The position numbers and the translations under genes were made by a program. Below the pieces are notes generated by a model. The model did not search any database, was not told where the DNA came from, and worked only from the letters and a program-made list of their open reading frames with translations. This document shows positions 1-10,706 of a stretch of 64,000 nt of DNA, in pieces; position 1 is the stretch's first letter, and each line of letters opens with the position of its first letter. Source of the DNA: Symsagittifera roscoffensis (taxonomy: Eukaryota; Xenacoelomorpha; Acoela; Convolutidae); contig NC_087071.1 of assembly GCF_963678635.1 (NCBI RefSeq), positions 30,616,141-30,680,140 on the forward strand. The letters run 5' to 3'.

Positions 1-362
1 TATATTACTTTGGTAGAATGATTCGTGGTCAAGTCGGTTTTTATTTCCGTTTGAGACTTGTGAACAATGTACTTTCTTTTCGGAAAAGGTTGCTGTAAAT
101 TTATATCCTATAACTGTTGTTGCTCGGGCTTTTGAATAGAGTGTCGCTATTACATTTGTAGTTTCTATAGCTTGTGGTTCTGTTTCGCATTGTGATACTT
201 GATTTATTGCATATTTGTGAAGTGTTTTTTGTTCATTTTCTTCACAATCGTAATGTGTTACTAATAAGTCTTGGGGTCTTGTGCGGGGAGAAGGATTTAT
301 GTTCTGATCGGAGATTATTAGAAAAAAGAGTTGGAGAAAAATCAATATTTTTAGAATATACA
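1..362 (-). CDS. env: Env glycoprotein, N-terminal part (runs off left edge)
   Basis: The frame opens at an ATG at 362 and stays open to base 1, so about 120 codons are visible. The first 20 residues are strongly hydrophobic (Ile, Leu, Phe) and look like a signal peptide; a Cys-containing ectodomain follows. The matching segment in copy B is 19,951-20,311, where the gene continues for about 870 codons. The start codon lies inside the last codons of the upstream proline-rich frame (12-nt overlap with its TAA at 351-353). Translation may therefore depend on reinitiation or on a spliced subgenomic RNA. No break is visible in this part of copy A. The role as a membrane fusion glycoprotein is inferred from position, signal peptide and the downstream transmembrane region in copy B. 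Confidence 0.7.
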
Positions 363-1370
363 TGTGTATGATAATCCTGAGTACGGGTTATAAAATGTGA
401 TGTAACCAATTGTCTTTTTGGTATATCTGTCGTATTTATATATTACTTCAGTTGTTATAAATGGTGGTTGTAGCGATTGAGGTGTTATATTTGGTGGATT
501 TATTGGGTAAGGATGTTGAGCAATGTTGTTTAGTTTAACCGTGATTTCAAATTTTAATTGTAGACTATTTTGTTGGAGTATTTGGATGTTATGGTCACGA
601 ATGTCTTCGTGGATATCTTGTCTATATTGTAATCTATTAAGTGCCCAGTTGTGGAGTCGGTTACTTTCAGGGTGCTGTCCAAATAATGGTGGGGGTGCTG
701 TGAATGTATTCCAGTCTAATCTTAAAGGGATATTTGTTGATGATTGTTCTCGATATCTAGCGTCGAGGTTATTTGGGAAGTTTAAAGGAAAAGGTGTCGG
801 TGAAATCTGGCTTATTGATGGTGTTGATGGTAGTGATAATGTTTCTAGTAGTGATGATGATGTTTTTGTATCTGTAGAAATATCTATTGGATCATTTATT
901 AAATTGGGTTCACCTTGTGTGAATGATTGTGTTGTCCAATATGGTAGTCGTGATGTTTGGTTTGGGGGGTTAAAGGGATTTTCACGTATTTGTTCAGATG
1001 TTGGTGTTGAACCTAAGTAATCTGAGGGTAGACTTGAGGTGCTACGTTGTGAAAGAAGCATAGGGGTTTCCGGTAATATGCTAATTGGGTTTTCCGGAGT
1101 ACTTGGTGATGGGGATTGGGGTAAATCAAAATGAACTCGGGGGGTTTGAAAATTTCTATTTCGTCGTGGGTGTATAATTTGTCTATTTATTTCAACTGTA
1201 TTTTGATTTTGACTAAGATTTCGTATTCTATTTAACTCTTGTGGTAGTGTTGGGTACAAGTTATATGTTGGTTCACTTAGAGGTGCTTGTCGCTGAACTG
1301 GTTCTAGTGGTTCAGATAAGCGAGCGTGTCGTTCTTCAAAGGTATATGGGTTATCTTGGAAAGAATTCGT
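351..1370 (-). CDS. Proline/asparagine-rich ORF between TM2 and env
   Basis: This is an open frame of about 340 codons ending in TAA at 351-353. It is rich in Pro, Ser, Thr, Asn and Gln in its first two thirds (PTLPQEL, PQSPSPSTPENP, TAPPPLFG). A less biased C-terminal part near residues 200-300 contains NWALNRLQYRQDI and VIYKYDRYTKKTIGYITFYN and could be a folded domain. No ATG exists in the conserved upstream part. The first usable non-ATG start is TTG at 1,259, and the frame continues upstream to about 1,370, where copy A has lost one base relative to copy B. It sits between TM2 and env and overlaps the env start. I do not recognise the family; a structural or matrix-like accessory protein would fit, but that is speculation. 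Confidence 0.55.
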   Translation of the reverse strand, partial: TNSFQDNPYTFEERHARLSEPLEPVQRQAPLSEPTYNLYPTLPQELNRIRNLSQNQNTVEINRQIIHPRRNRNFQTPRVHFDLPQSPSPSTPENPISILPETPMLLSQRSTSSLPSDYLGSTPTSEQIRENPFNPPNQTSRLPYWTTQSFTQGEPNLINDPIDISTDTKTSSSLLETLSLPSTPSISQISPTPFPLNFPNNLDARYREQSSTNIPLRLDWNTFTAPPPLFGQHPESNRLHNWALNRLQYRQDIHEDIRDHNIQILQQNSLQLKFEITVKLNNIAQHPYPINPPNITPQSLQPPFITTEVIYKYDRYTKKTIGYITFYNPYSGLSYTCIF

Positions 1371-1491
1371 GTAGATGTTTGGGGGTTTTGGGTAGTTGTA
1401 GGTGGTGTCGGGTTTTCTTGGGATGATGTCGGTGAAGACTGACTGTGTGATTGTTGGTTAGCAATTTTTGAGGGTTTTTTATTGATTTCTT

Positions 1492-1680
1492 TTAGTGAAA
1501 AAATTTATGTTTATTGTAGTATTCTTCTAGAAAAAGAATTAAAAGGATTGTTGCTAAGGCGAATGTTATGACTGCCTTCTTTATACATTTGCATATTGTC
1601 AAGATGAGGGATGATAAAAATGTTATAAAAATTACAAATAGTAAAAAAATATCTGTTCTACTAAAAATGGTTTGTATCAT
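1492..1680 (-). CDS. TM2, small two-segment membrane protein
   Basis: This is a 62-codon ORF starting with ATG at 1,680, immediately after the TAA of TM1 (TAAATG, no spacing). It has two predicted membrane segments at about residues 10-30 and 36-52, separated by a short CKCIKK basic hairpin, and a charged C-terminus (EEYYNKHKF). Copy B keeps it open (21,476-21,664) with about seven amino-acid differences, most conservative (I/V, I/M, V/I, L/I), while third positions also vary. That pattern fits past protein-level constraint. Small hairpin membrane proteins of this shape resemble viroporins in architecture only; no homology is recognised. Confidence 0.6.
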   Translation of the reverse strand: MIQTIFSRTDIFLLFVIFITFLSSLILTICKCIKKAVITFALATILLILFLEEYYNKHKFFH

Positions 1681-1908
1681 TTAAATAAATTTTGGGTTTT
1701 CGTACCTGTGAATATGGTCAATGGCTTTTGAAAGTTGGAGGTATAGTTCAAATATGGAATAGAAAATTAAAAAAATATTGCAAAAAATGATTAAGATTAC
1801 TACAAAAGCTTCAAAGGTATCAAAAAGAAATATGAATAAAAGTTTAAATATTGTTAAAAAGTTTATGAAAATGTTGAGAATTATGTTGACTGATCGAGAG
1901 AAGAGCAT
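1681..1908 (-). CDS. TM1, small hydrophobic membrane protein
   Basis: This 75-codon ORF starts with ATG at 1,908 and ends in TAA at 1,681-1,683, directly followed by the ATG of TM2. Almost the whole protein is Ile, Leu, Phe and Val, with two long hydrophobic stretches (about residues 5-30 and 34-57) and a polar tail containing QLSKAIDHIHRYENPKF. It lies about 600 bp downstream of the end of pol, where a simple gypsy element would have env or the LTR. The equivalent in copy B (21,665-21,904) keeps start, tail and adjacency to TM2 but has two stop codons. Function unknown; a membrane-remodelling or ion-permeability role is conceivable but not shown. Confidence 0.55.
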   Translation of the reverse strand: MLFSRSVNIILNIFINFLTIFKLLFIFLFDTFEAFVVILIIFCNIFLIFYSIFELYLQLSKAIDHIHRYENPKFI

Positions 1909-2504
1909 TTAAGAAATGGCTTCTTGATCGAATATTTTTTTGTTGTTTGGGGCAATTTTCAAGTGTGGTCGAATTATTTATTGGTTTTTTGACAAGTGGG
2001 TTGAGTTTTGTGAAAAATTGTTGGGGGCGAATTTTATGGTGTTCGGGAGGTCTTCTTTTACTTTATTTTTATTTGTCAAGTGATATGGGGTATTTTTGAG
2101 ATTTTTATACTTAAGGCTAATTTAATATGGTCGTTCTTTTACTTTAGGCTAATTTAACATTTTTGTTTGGGGGGTTTTTGAGGTCTGAGTTGGGAAATTA
2201 TTGTTGATCTTTGCGTTATTAGATAAGGGAGGGTTATGATATTATGGTGGTATTTATTTTAGTTGTCAAGTTGGAGTGGTTTGCTTATTTTTGACCTGGA
2301 GGTTGTAAAGTTATAGTTATAGATATGCCTGGAGTTTTAATATCTTTCGTCTAATTGGTTTGTGTTAGAGTTATAGAAGGTGACGGGTTGAATGAATCCT
2401 ATTGGCTAATTTTTAACTAGAATCGCTGCGTGTTTGTCAGCATGTTATTTTGAAAAATTAAAGTTTAAAATGTTTCAGAGGTGCAAAGATTATTAATTGT
2501 AAAA
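1909..2504 (-). other. Non-coding spacer between pol and TM1 (copy A)
   Basis: About 600 bp without a usable frame. It aligns along its length with 21,905-22,497 of copy B, so it belongs to the element. It holds a short near-duplication around TTTAGGCTAATTTAA (2,110-2,160). A splice acceptor for the downstream genes would be expected here, but I could not pick one with confidence. Confidence 0.5.
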
Positions 2505-5500
2505 TTAAAGTTGTTTTTGAAATTCAACTTTCTTTAATATTTTAGATTGTGGAATGAATGTTTTGTAGTTTTTGCGTGGTTGATTTCTAAGTCGTGATGA
2601 CTCTCTATGATCTGATTTCTCGAATTGTTCTTGGGGTATAACTTTTTATGTCATTTTCGTATTTTTTCTTTCTTTTGAGGTATATTTTGATCTAGCTTTT
2701 TTGTATTGTTTTTGGTTGTAGTTGATTTTTTATTTTGTTTTTCGAGGTGAATGTCAATTTGTTCTTTTATTTCATTTTCCGTATGTGGGTGATTTTGAAT
2801 AACTTTTAAACCTGTGAAAGAATATAATTGAGTTAGTTCGCGTAGTGCGTATTCTTTTGGGTAATAAGGTAATAGATTGTTTCGATGTTGAACAATTTCT
2901 TTTTGGTCTGAATCGGTGATTTTATACGTTACGTCAGTGGGTTTGGCGATTATTTGGTATGATCCTTTACGAAGGGGTTGTAATTTTTTTGAAATTCCTT
3001 TTTGAGTATTAAAATTAGGTATAAAGACAAATGTTCCAATTTTTAAATCGGAGGCTGGTGTAAAGCGTGAATTTATTTGTTCGTTAATGTTTTGCCTTTG
3101 TAACAACTTTTTTGTTACTTTTTGGTAAAATTCATTGTGTTTTTTATCTCTATTTAAAATCCATTCGGTGTGTGTACCGGAGGCTAATTTAAGAATTTGT
3201 GGATGATGAAAATGATCTTCATCATGTGTGTGTAAAGCTAGGTTATAACAAATTGAGTCTTTATTCGGTTGACAATGACTTTGTGCATTTTTATGACAGT
3301 TTGCTGTAAACATAATTGGTTTACGTGGCTTTTGATTAAAAACCATTTCTTATGGTGACATTCCTAGAGTTGTCGTAATTTGTGAATTATATGCTAAGGG
3401 AAATAATTTTACATCTGCTGACCAATCGGTGTATCTTGTATCATTTCCATTGATGATACATCTAAGATATTCTTGTAGTGAACGATTCATACCTTCGACT
3501 AAGCCGTTTGTCCAAGGTGCATGAGATGTACGTGGTTTGTGCTTAATGTTATATAAATGACATAGTGTGATGATTTCATTATTTATGAATTCTGTACCGT
3601 TGTCTGTAACTAAAATTTCGGGTAATCCGAACTTGGCTATCCAGTGTTCATAAAGTGTTGTGTAAGCGTAATAAGCGTTACAATGTGGTACTGGGTTAAG
3701 TGCTACATAATGTGTAAATGCGTCAACAATTACCATAAGGTAGGAGTTTCCTTCAGATGATGGTGAAATTGGTCTTTTTGTATCGAATGAGATACGATGG
3801 TTAAAATATAGACTTTGTCCTTTAAAATCTTGTTTTTGCGCTATTTGTTTTTGATTTGGATAAGGTTTATTTAGCTGACATACTATACAATCATTGCATA
3901 GTACTTTTATCCAAATTGGTGCATTTGAGAAATAAAAATTTTGTATAAAGTTTGAATATGTTTTCTCTGATCCAGAGTGTCCTTTAATGTTTTGTGTATG
4001 TGAAATTTTAAAAGCTATGAGAATCATACCTAAAGTTAGACAGGGAACTGTAGATTCATTTAATTGATATTCTAGAAGGTCTGTGTTTTCATTAATTGTT
4101 GTATTTTTAAATTTTCGAAAATATCGGAGGAGTGTTTTTTTCCTAAAATTGTGGTATCTGCCTTTACGGGTTTAGTTTTGTATTTGTGCCATGATTTGAG
4201 TTGTCTAATTACTGGGTCAAGATTTTGATATTGTTTCAAGATAATAATTGTAATTTTATTTGTTGGGGGGAGAAAAATGTTTTCAATTTCTAATTTAGAT
4301 AAAGGAATTGTGTCAAGTGGGTCATGGAGGTCAAAAACTTGATTTATTGTGTATTTTGAATCATTTGTTTGTGGTCCTGATAAATTTATTTTATCAGTTA
4401 AATTTTCTTTTTCAATTAACGGAAAAAGGTCTTTTTTATGCGAGTGTTGTTTTACTCTTTTTTTGGGTGTTATTTTTAATCCATTGTGAGTATGGAATTG
4501 GTTTGAAAGTTGATGTTCCAAGTAGATCAACTTCGTAGTGGTTATTTTGGCAATCTAAGTAAAGTGGGAAGTGTTGTAGGTTATTTATCTGTGATTGTTC
4601 AATGTCAGTTTTTACTGCATATTTGCATTGTAGTCGGGGTGATGTTTCGTTTTCTGCAAGGTAAAATTTTATATTTTTGGGTATTTCAACTGTAGTTTTT
4701 CGTGTAAGTAATTCAGGTGGTGTATTTCGACTTAATGTATCTGGTAATGCAAGATTCTTTCCTGCTGTCCAAACTATATGTAAGTTTGGAAATTTCATTA
4801 GAATTAATTGAAATCTATAAACTCGGTGATTTGTTTTTGACTTTTGTGTAAAGAGAAAAATGATTGGTTTGTGATCTGTGAATAGAACTGTTGGATGTTT
4901 TGATCCAAGTATCAGAAATTCATATTCTGTAAGTGTATAAACTATAGCTGTACATTCTCTCATTAAAGTTGAGAGTCGTAGCTCTGCTTGAGTGAATAAT
5001 CGAGAATTTGCTGATATAAGGTTCATTTTATTTGTACCATTGTGTGATTGTAATAATGCTGCGCCGATGCCAAAATTTGAAGCATCGCACATTGCATAGA
5101 ATGGTTGATTTGGATCTGGAATTGTGTTTGAAATTTGTTCAATTAAAAGTTTTTTATTTTCTTCAAATCGTGTTTGATGTTCAGTATTCCATTCGAAATT
5201 ATTTTGTTGTCTGAGGATATTATAGAATGGTCTTAAATATAGTTGCATTTAATAAATGTATTTGCTTAAGAAATTTAACATTCCAAGGAATTCTTGGATT
5301 TTCTTTTTGTTTGATGGTGGCTGAAGTTTTTGAATAGCATCAATGCGTGATTTTAATGGAGTGATTGTCTTTCTTTCTATATTATGTCCTAAAAATTTAA
5401 CTCGTGTTAAAAAGAAGTGTGATTTATCGGGGGCGGCCTTCAGATTTTCGTTCTGAAGTATTTTGTGATAGTGTTCTAAAACTGTAAACATTTCTTCTTT

Positions 5501-7621
5501 TGTCTGTGATTGCATAAAAACATCGTCTAAATAGGTGATTGCGTTTTTCTTAAGTGTTAGTGGTCTAAAAATTTTACTCATAAAAGCTGAAAATGCTGCT
5601 GGTCCTATGGATATTCCATAGAATAGGCGGTTGAATTAATATTGTTGATTTCCAATAACAAATTGTGTTAAACGTCGTGATTGTTCATCTAGTGGCATTT
5701 GATTGTATGCACTATTCATATCTGCGGTTGTAAAGTATTTTCCGTTTATTTTTATTAAAATAACTTGTATTGGTTCAATAGGCCAATTGCATTTTGATTC
5801 GTCTATTAGTGAATTAAGATATCTAGCGCCTAAAACTATTTTTAATGATTCTCCTTTTGCTAGGATGATAACAGGGTTAATAAATGTGTTACCTTTTGGT
5901 TGTTCTTCTTTGTTTACCGGTGAGATAATTTTGTATTGCTCTAAAATATCGAGTAATCTGTTCACTTTATCGTGTAAATGAATTGGTACTTAACTTGCTC
6001 TTTGTTTTTTGAAAACTGCGTCAGGTTTTAACGGGAGGTGTAGTGATGAACTGATTTTTCCAACATCAAATTTGGATGTTGCATAGACTGATGAATATTT
6101 TATTAGCTGTTTGGCTAACTTATCAAATTCGTCTTGTGTTATTTGTGAATGTTGGAAGTTAAACATTGTTAAAAACTTCTGTTGATCTTCTGTATAGTTG
6201 TTTATGTTGAATGTAGGTTTGAAATATGAGGTTTTTGTGAAATAATCTGTATTTTTTTTTTCATTACTTATTATATTATTTATGGATAATTCTTCGTTAA
6301 GAATTGTGGATTGACAAATATCTAATAACTGGAGTATATTATTTACGCGGTATGCTTTTTCATACGTTGGTGATATTGTAGCGTTTGTTTCGCAATATCC
6401 TAAAAGTCCTAAGGGTAAGGTTACTTGATACGGTGTATTGTTATATACATGTAACGAAATGATGTCTGAATTCGTATTTTTCAAATATTTTATGGATGAA
6501 ATTGTGATTTTGAAAAACTTATGGATAGGTTTGAATTCAAAGTCTGACATAAAGAGTTGTTGTTTATTTTGATTTTTATCATATTGGTGAACTTGTTTTA
6601 TTGAAAAGTTATATATATTTCCTGATAGTGGTTTCAGGTGTTTCCGTTGTTGGTTATAAATTGGATAAAATTTTGAAAAGAATGGTGGTTGTTTATTTAA
6701 TCTTTGAAAAAATGTTAGAGCTGTATATTTTGTTTTTGTGTACTTATCTTTGATTAGTATTTTACTATTCAAGATGTTGATTGTTGGTATATATTTCGAG
6801 ATAAATGGTATGCCAATGATATTGTGTTTAATATCACTGATATGAAATATTTGTTTAAATGGCTTGTTTAAAATTTTATTTTGCTCCATTGTTCTTGTGG
6901 GGAGAAGAAATGATTGAACTTTTCCATAGTTTACTAATGTTGATCCTTGTGCTGTTGCTAATTTACTGGAGGTTGCAAGAGGCATTAGTTTTGGGTGTAA
7001 TGTTTTGATTTCATTCCATGTGGGAATGTTAATTAAGTTTGATTCTGCTCCTGAATCAATTAAAAAATCAATTTCAAGATCTGGTAGTTGAAATTGTTTG
7101 TTTCTTGAACTTTCTAAAAGAAATGGTTTTGTCCAAATTTTTTCTTTGGGTTGTTCTTTTTGTACATTTTGGTAGATGTGATTTGTATTCAAGCATTTTG
7201 TTTTGTCATTTTCATTGGGTTTATTTACGGTGTTAACTTCGTTAATCTCTTGTGCAATTTGTGTAGTATGGATGTGTTCAATATAATAATTGTGAAGAAG
7301 TTCCAATTGATTTTCATATATATGTGATGTAAAAGGTTGTTCATATGTAATAGGTTCGTAGTCGTTTTCGACTGCTATCATATTTATGGAGATAGTGTTT
7401 TCTGTATCACTTTCTGTGTCTGATGATCCACATTTTGTTTGATTTAGTTGTAGTTCGTTATTTCCTGTGTCGTCAATACCTGGGGGGTCTGATGTTGTTT
7501 CTTCATTTGATTGTACTTGATTAATATGTCTTTGATGTTTGGGTGTACTACTTCTGTAGCGATGTTTAGAATTATTATAATGGTTATTATTTCTATGTGG
7601 CGATTGAGAATAATTTCTATA
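2505..7621 (-). pseudogene. pol: pol polyprotein, copy A: PR, RT, RNase H, INT (decayed)
   Basis: The frame continues from gag. The retropepsin motif DSGA lies at 7,046-7,057, after a His/Asn-rich stretch. RT follows, with TADMNSAYNQMPLD (about 5,720-5,760) and the catalytic YLDD at 5,522-5,533. RNase H carries YAMCDASNFGIGAALL (about 5,060-5,100). Integrase has an HHCC zinc domain ending CNDCIVCQLNK (about 3,860-3,910), core Asp in FDTK and in TDNGTEF, and the third acidic residue in GLVEGMNRS. A GPY/F-like tail (LQPLRKGSYQI) is near 2,960. In-frame stops occur at 5,990, 5,636, 5,249 and 3,350, each a sense codon in copy B. A one-base shift near 4,460 changes frame, and the extreme C-terminus after 2,651 is also shifted. 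The gene product would replicate and integrate the element; this copy cannot make it intact. Confidence 0.9.
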
Positions 7622-9736
7622 TCAATTATTATAGCTTGAATGTCGATTTTGTGAATTATTTTGTGATCTGTTTTGATAATTGTCGTTTGATCTGTGATAG
7701 TTTGATCTGTTATATGAGTTATTTCTTGATCGATTGTTCGGGTAATTCTGATTTCGATTATTTGAATAGTTTCTATTTCTGTTATATGATGAGTTTCGTG
7801 ATTGATTGTTTGGATAGTATTTATTTCTTGTGTTTGATTGGGAATTGGATCTAGAAACAAATTGTGTTGTATTTGAATTTGATCTCGAGTAGTTATTTCG
7901 ACTATTTGGTCGATTATAATGATTTTGTGAAGAATTCTGTGTATTTCTTCGTTCAGGTGATCTTCCTCTATCACTTGAGTTATATGGTGATTGATTCCTC
8001 GTGTAATTAGTATTGTTCGGAAGTGGTTTTCCTGAACTGTTGTTGCTGTATACATTTTTGTTTGGTAGATTTTGATCTTTCTTCATATATTGATAGAATG
8101 ATTTATTTGGTTCTTTATACTTTTGAGGTTTGTTCTGGTTATCTTGCTGTTTTTGTCTACATTCAGAAAAACTATGTCCGTATCGTCGGCAATAATTACA
8201 CCATTTTTTGAAAGATGGTTTGCCTTTAAAATTTGGGTGTTTTTCATAAATATTTAGTATTTCAGTGATTTTTTCAACGAGGTCTGTATCTGATCCCGGT
8301 ATGTTATTGATTTTTGTGGTGTTTGTTTCGATTCGATTAAGATATTGTAGTTTCAGATTTTCTGTTTCTTCAAGTTTCATTGTGATTTCCGCTTGCTCTA
8401 GTTTGTCTACTAGTTTTCGAAAATCTAAATCGGGCTCTCGAATTGAGGAAGGATGAGATGCTCTCTTTTTTATTGCTATTTTCCTTAATTGAGGTGTTAA
8501 AATTTCTGTCATTTTTGTGTTTTTATAGTCATGTGTATTTAATGAATATGCTTTTCGAACTAGTGTTTCGATGCGTACTGCTAATTGTTTGATGGTTTCA
8601 TTTGGTAATCTGCGAATTTCATTACATAAAACTCTTTGGTGTTGTTTATTTCTTTCGGAGTCAAACATTTTTGAAAATTCTTGTGTAAATCTTTTCCAAT
8701 TTGATTTTATTTCTATAGGTAATACTGGAAACCATTTTTGGGCTGCGCCATCTAAGGTTGTTTGTATCAACGCTGTGCGTCGATGTATCCAATTTTGATG
8801 TAGTGGTGTATTAATTGGTTCAGGTCCTATATTTAAAATTAAATTTGCTGTTACTGCATTTAAATAATCTTCTACAGAATATTCAGGGTCCTTTCCTGTG
8901 AATACCATTAATGGTTTGTTTGATCTTATTGATGATCCACCCATAAGGTATGAATTCATTGTCATTTGTAGTGATTCTGCGGCATTTGGCATTTGTGAAA
9001 AATTTGAAAGTTGATTTTTTGTTATTTCGTGTTGTTGAAGGTAATATGGGAGTGGTATTTCATTTTGCATTTGAGTTGGTTGATACAAGTGTGCGATCAT
9101 TGGGTTTTGTGGCTGAATTGGTTGAAAAGATTGTGTATTAGTTGGATTTTGCATTTGTATTGGTTGTTGATTTTGTGTATCTGTTGGAGTTGGAGAAAAA
9201 ATTCTTTGATAAGTATAAGGTTTTTGCACTCCTTGTCCGCGATATTCTTGAGTATACGGTACAAAAATATCTGGTTGTAAATAATCATCATCAGATGATA
9301 AGTAATCCGTATGATGAGGTGCTTGCTTTTTATTTTTATTTTGTTGAAAGAATGGGTAATTTTCACTACAATCCTGTGGAGGATGTGAATTAGTTTGAAA
9401 ATTTACTGAGTTGGTTGTTGTCATTGGGTTATCCCAATATCGAGATCTTACATGATTATTATTAGTTTTTCGTGGGGGATAGTTTGTTTTTGATGAATGT
9501 GCGTAATTATAATTATGTTCTGCAAAAGTGTTTCTTGTGAACGTTCTTCGTGTTTTTGACGGTACTGTCATAGGTCTATATGTTTGATAATTCATTTGTG
9601 AATATTTTGGAGCAACCGAAGGTTTAACAGTTGATTGTAAGGTTACTTGTGCTAGTGAAGTGTTTGTATTTTTTGGTGTTGTTAAATTTGGACGTATCGG
9701 TGAAATGCTTTGTTGTTGTTTGGACGATTTCTTCAT
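7622..9736 (-). CDS. gag: Gag polyprotein, copy A (capsid and zinc knuckle)
   Basis: This is a 704-codon ORF with ATG at 9,736. Residues 1-270 are rich in Gln, Asn, Pro and Thr and hold repeated PTNTQSFQPIQ-like segments. Residues about 280-470 match a retrotransposon capsid (VFTGKDPEYSVEDYLNA, GAAQKWFPVLP, WKRFTQEFSKMFDSE). A CCHC zinc knuckle, CNYCRRYGHSFSEC, lies at 8,159-8,200 (about residues 513-526). The C-terminal 170 residues are Asn/Arg/Ser/Tyr repeats, likely nucleic-acid binding. The TGA that ends it is CGA in copy B, where the frame runs on into pol, so the native product is probably one Gag-Pol frame. The start overlaps ORF2 by 113 nt in another frame. The protein would package genomic RNA into particles. 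Confidence 0.85.
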   Translation of the reverse strand: MKKSSKQQQSISPIRPNLTTPKNTNTSLAQVTLQSTVKPSVAPKYSQMNYQTYRPMTVPSKTRRTFTRNTFAEHNYNYAHSSKTNYPPRKTNNNHVRSRYWDNPMTTTNSVNFQTNSHPPQDCSENYPFFQQNKNKKQAPHHTDYLSSDDDYLQPDIFVPYTQEYRGQGVQKPYTYQRIFSPTPTDTQNQQPIQMQNPTNTQSFQPIQPQNPMIAHLYQPTQMQNEIPLPYYLQQHEITKNQLSNFSQMPNAAESLQMTMNSYLMGGSSIRSNKPLMVFTGKDPEYSVEDYLNAVTANLILNIGPEPINTPLHQNWIHRRTALIQTTLDGAAQKWFPVLPIEIKSNWKRFTQEFSKMFDSERNKQHQRVLCNEIRRLPNETIKQLAVRIETLVRKAYSLNTHDYKNTKMTEILTPQLRKIAIKKRASHPSSIREPDLDFRKLVDKLEQAEITMKLEETENLKLQYLNRIETNTTKINNIPGSDTDLVEKITEILNIYEKHPNFKGKPSFKKWCNYCRRYGHSFSECRQKQQDNQNKPQKYKEPNKSFYQYMKKDQNLPNKNVYSNNSSGKPLPNNTNYTRNQSPYNSSDRGRSPERRNTQNSSQNHYNRPNSRNNYSRSNSNTTQFVSRSNSQSNTRNKYYPNNQSRNSSYNRNRNYSNNRNQNYPNNRSRNNSYNRSNYHRSNDNYQNRSQNNSQNRHSSYNN

Positions 9737-10706
9737 TTATAAAGTGTGATGGTTTTTGGATATCTTGTTGTGTAAGATTCCTAGTTCCATTAAGGTTTTC
9801 ATTGTGTATGACGGTCGAACTTAAACTGTTATTTCGCGTATCGGGTAAAAATTTATTGTAGTTTAATGGTGTTGCATCAATGGTCAGTGATACTACTCTC
9901 ACATAATCTCTTTGATACGATATTGTACTTATCGTTTGACTTGAGATTGATTGTGGGATATTTATAAATGCATGATGAGACCATTCAGTGTCCCAAACGT
10001 AGCCTGACTGTTCTGTGATGGCAGTATCATCGTTTGGATTTTGAGGTCTGAAATTTTTTCTTGCTTGTGAAATTAGGTCTATATTATGTGTGAAATAATC
10101 TATTGTAAACCATGCCAAAATTTTTTGTAAGTCATGTTTTGTGTGTTGTGAAACTTCGTCTTTAGTGAAATTTTCTTTGATTATATGTAGAAAAGTTGAA
10201 AATAATGTGATTTATTGTCGTACTTTTGTATGTTTGAATGTCTCAGTTGGTGAGATACTTTTAAATTCTGTTTTTGCTAATATTGAAATATAGCTATATA
10301 TTATTGCAAAAACTTCGTTAGTGAACATGGAGTTTGCTCTTTGCGAATTATGATATTGTATGCTTTTAATATATTCTAAGAAAACTTTTGAAAATTCTAA
10401 TTCAAGATCGTCTGTTTGAATTACACATTTGCGGTGATTCGGATTTGGTGTGCTGAATTCTATGGTGTAGATTCCGTATTAATGTGTTAAATTACATATA
10501 TCTTTCAGATAATGTTCAATAATTTGTCTTTTGATTTTTACATCTGGGAATTCTGCTTTGCATGGGCTGATTCCGGGTTCAAACAAATTTAGGAGTAAAT
10601 TCTTGCAAAAGTCATGCTGCCCTCTATTATCGGGTGCATCTATGAGGAAGGGGTAAACCTCTTCGTCATCTGGACTTTCGTCACTTTGAGTGTGGCTGTG
10701 GCTCAT
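9624..10706 (-). pseudogene. ORF2, unknown protein upstream of gag (copy A)
   Basis: This is a frame of about 361 codons starting at ATG 10,706 (MSHSHTQSDESPDDEEVYPF), with an acidic N-terminus, then a mixed, probably folded region (NLFEPGISPCKAEFPDVK, AWFTIDYFTHNIDL) and a polar C-terminus. Two TAA codons (10,479 and about 10,213) interrupt it; copy B reads through both positions. The last 113 nt overlap the gag start in another frame, and the first 26 nt overlap the end of ORF1. An additional gene before gag is unusual for Ty3/gypsy. It might act as a separate matrix-like protein, but I see no recognisable motif and make no functional claim. Confidence 0.6.

Noticed and set aside
523..1020. 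165-codon plus-strand frame
   Set aside because: Antisense shadow of the proline-rich frame; Cys/Trp/Val-rich composition with no independent support. Copy B has the corresponding frame only in part.
7444..8055. 203-codon minus-strand frame rich in Ile, Thr and His overlapping the end of gag
   Set aside because: Its composition is the frame-shifted reading of the Asn/Arg/Ser repeats of gag. Copy B keeps only a broken piece (27,546-27,788). It is best explained as a shadow frame.
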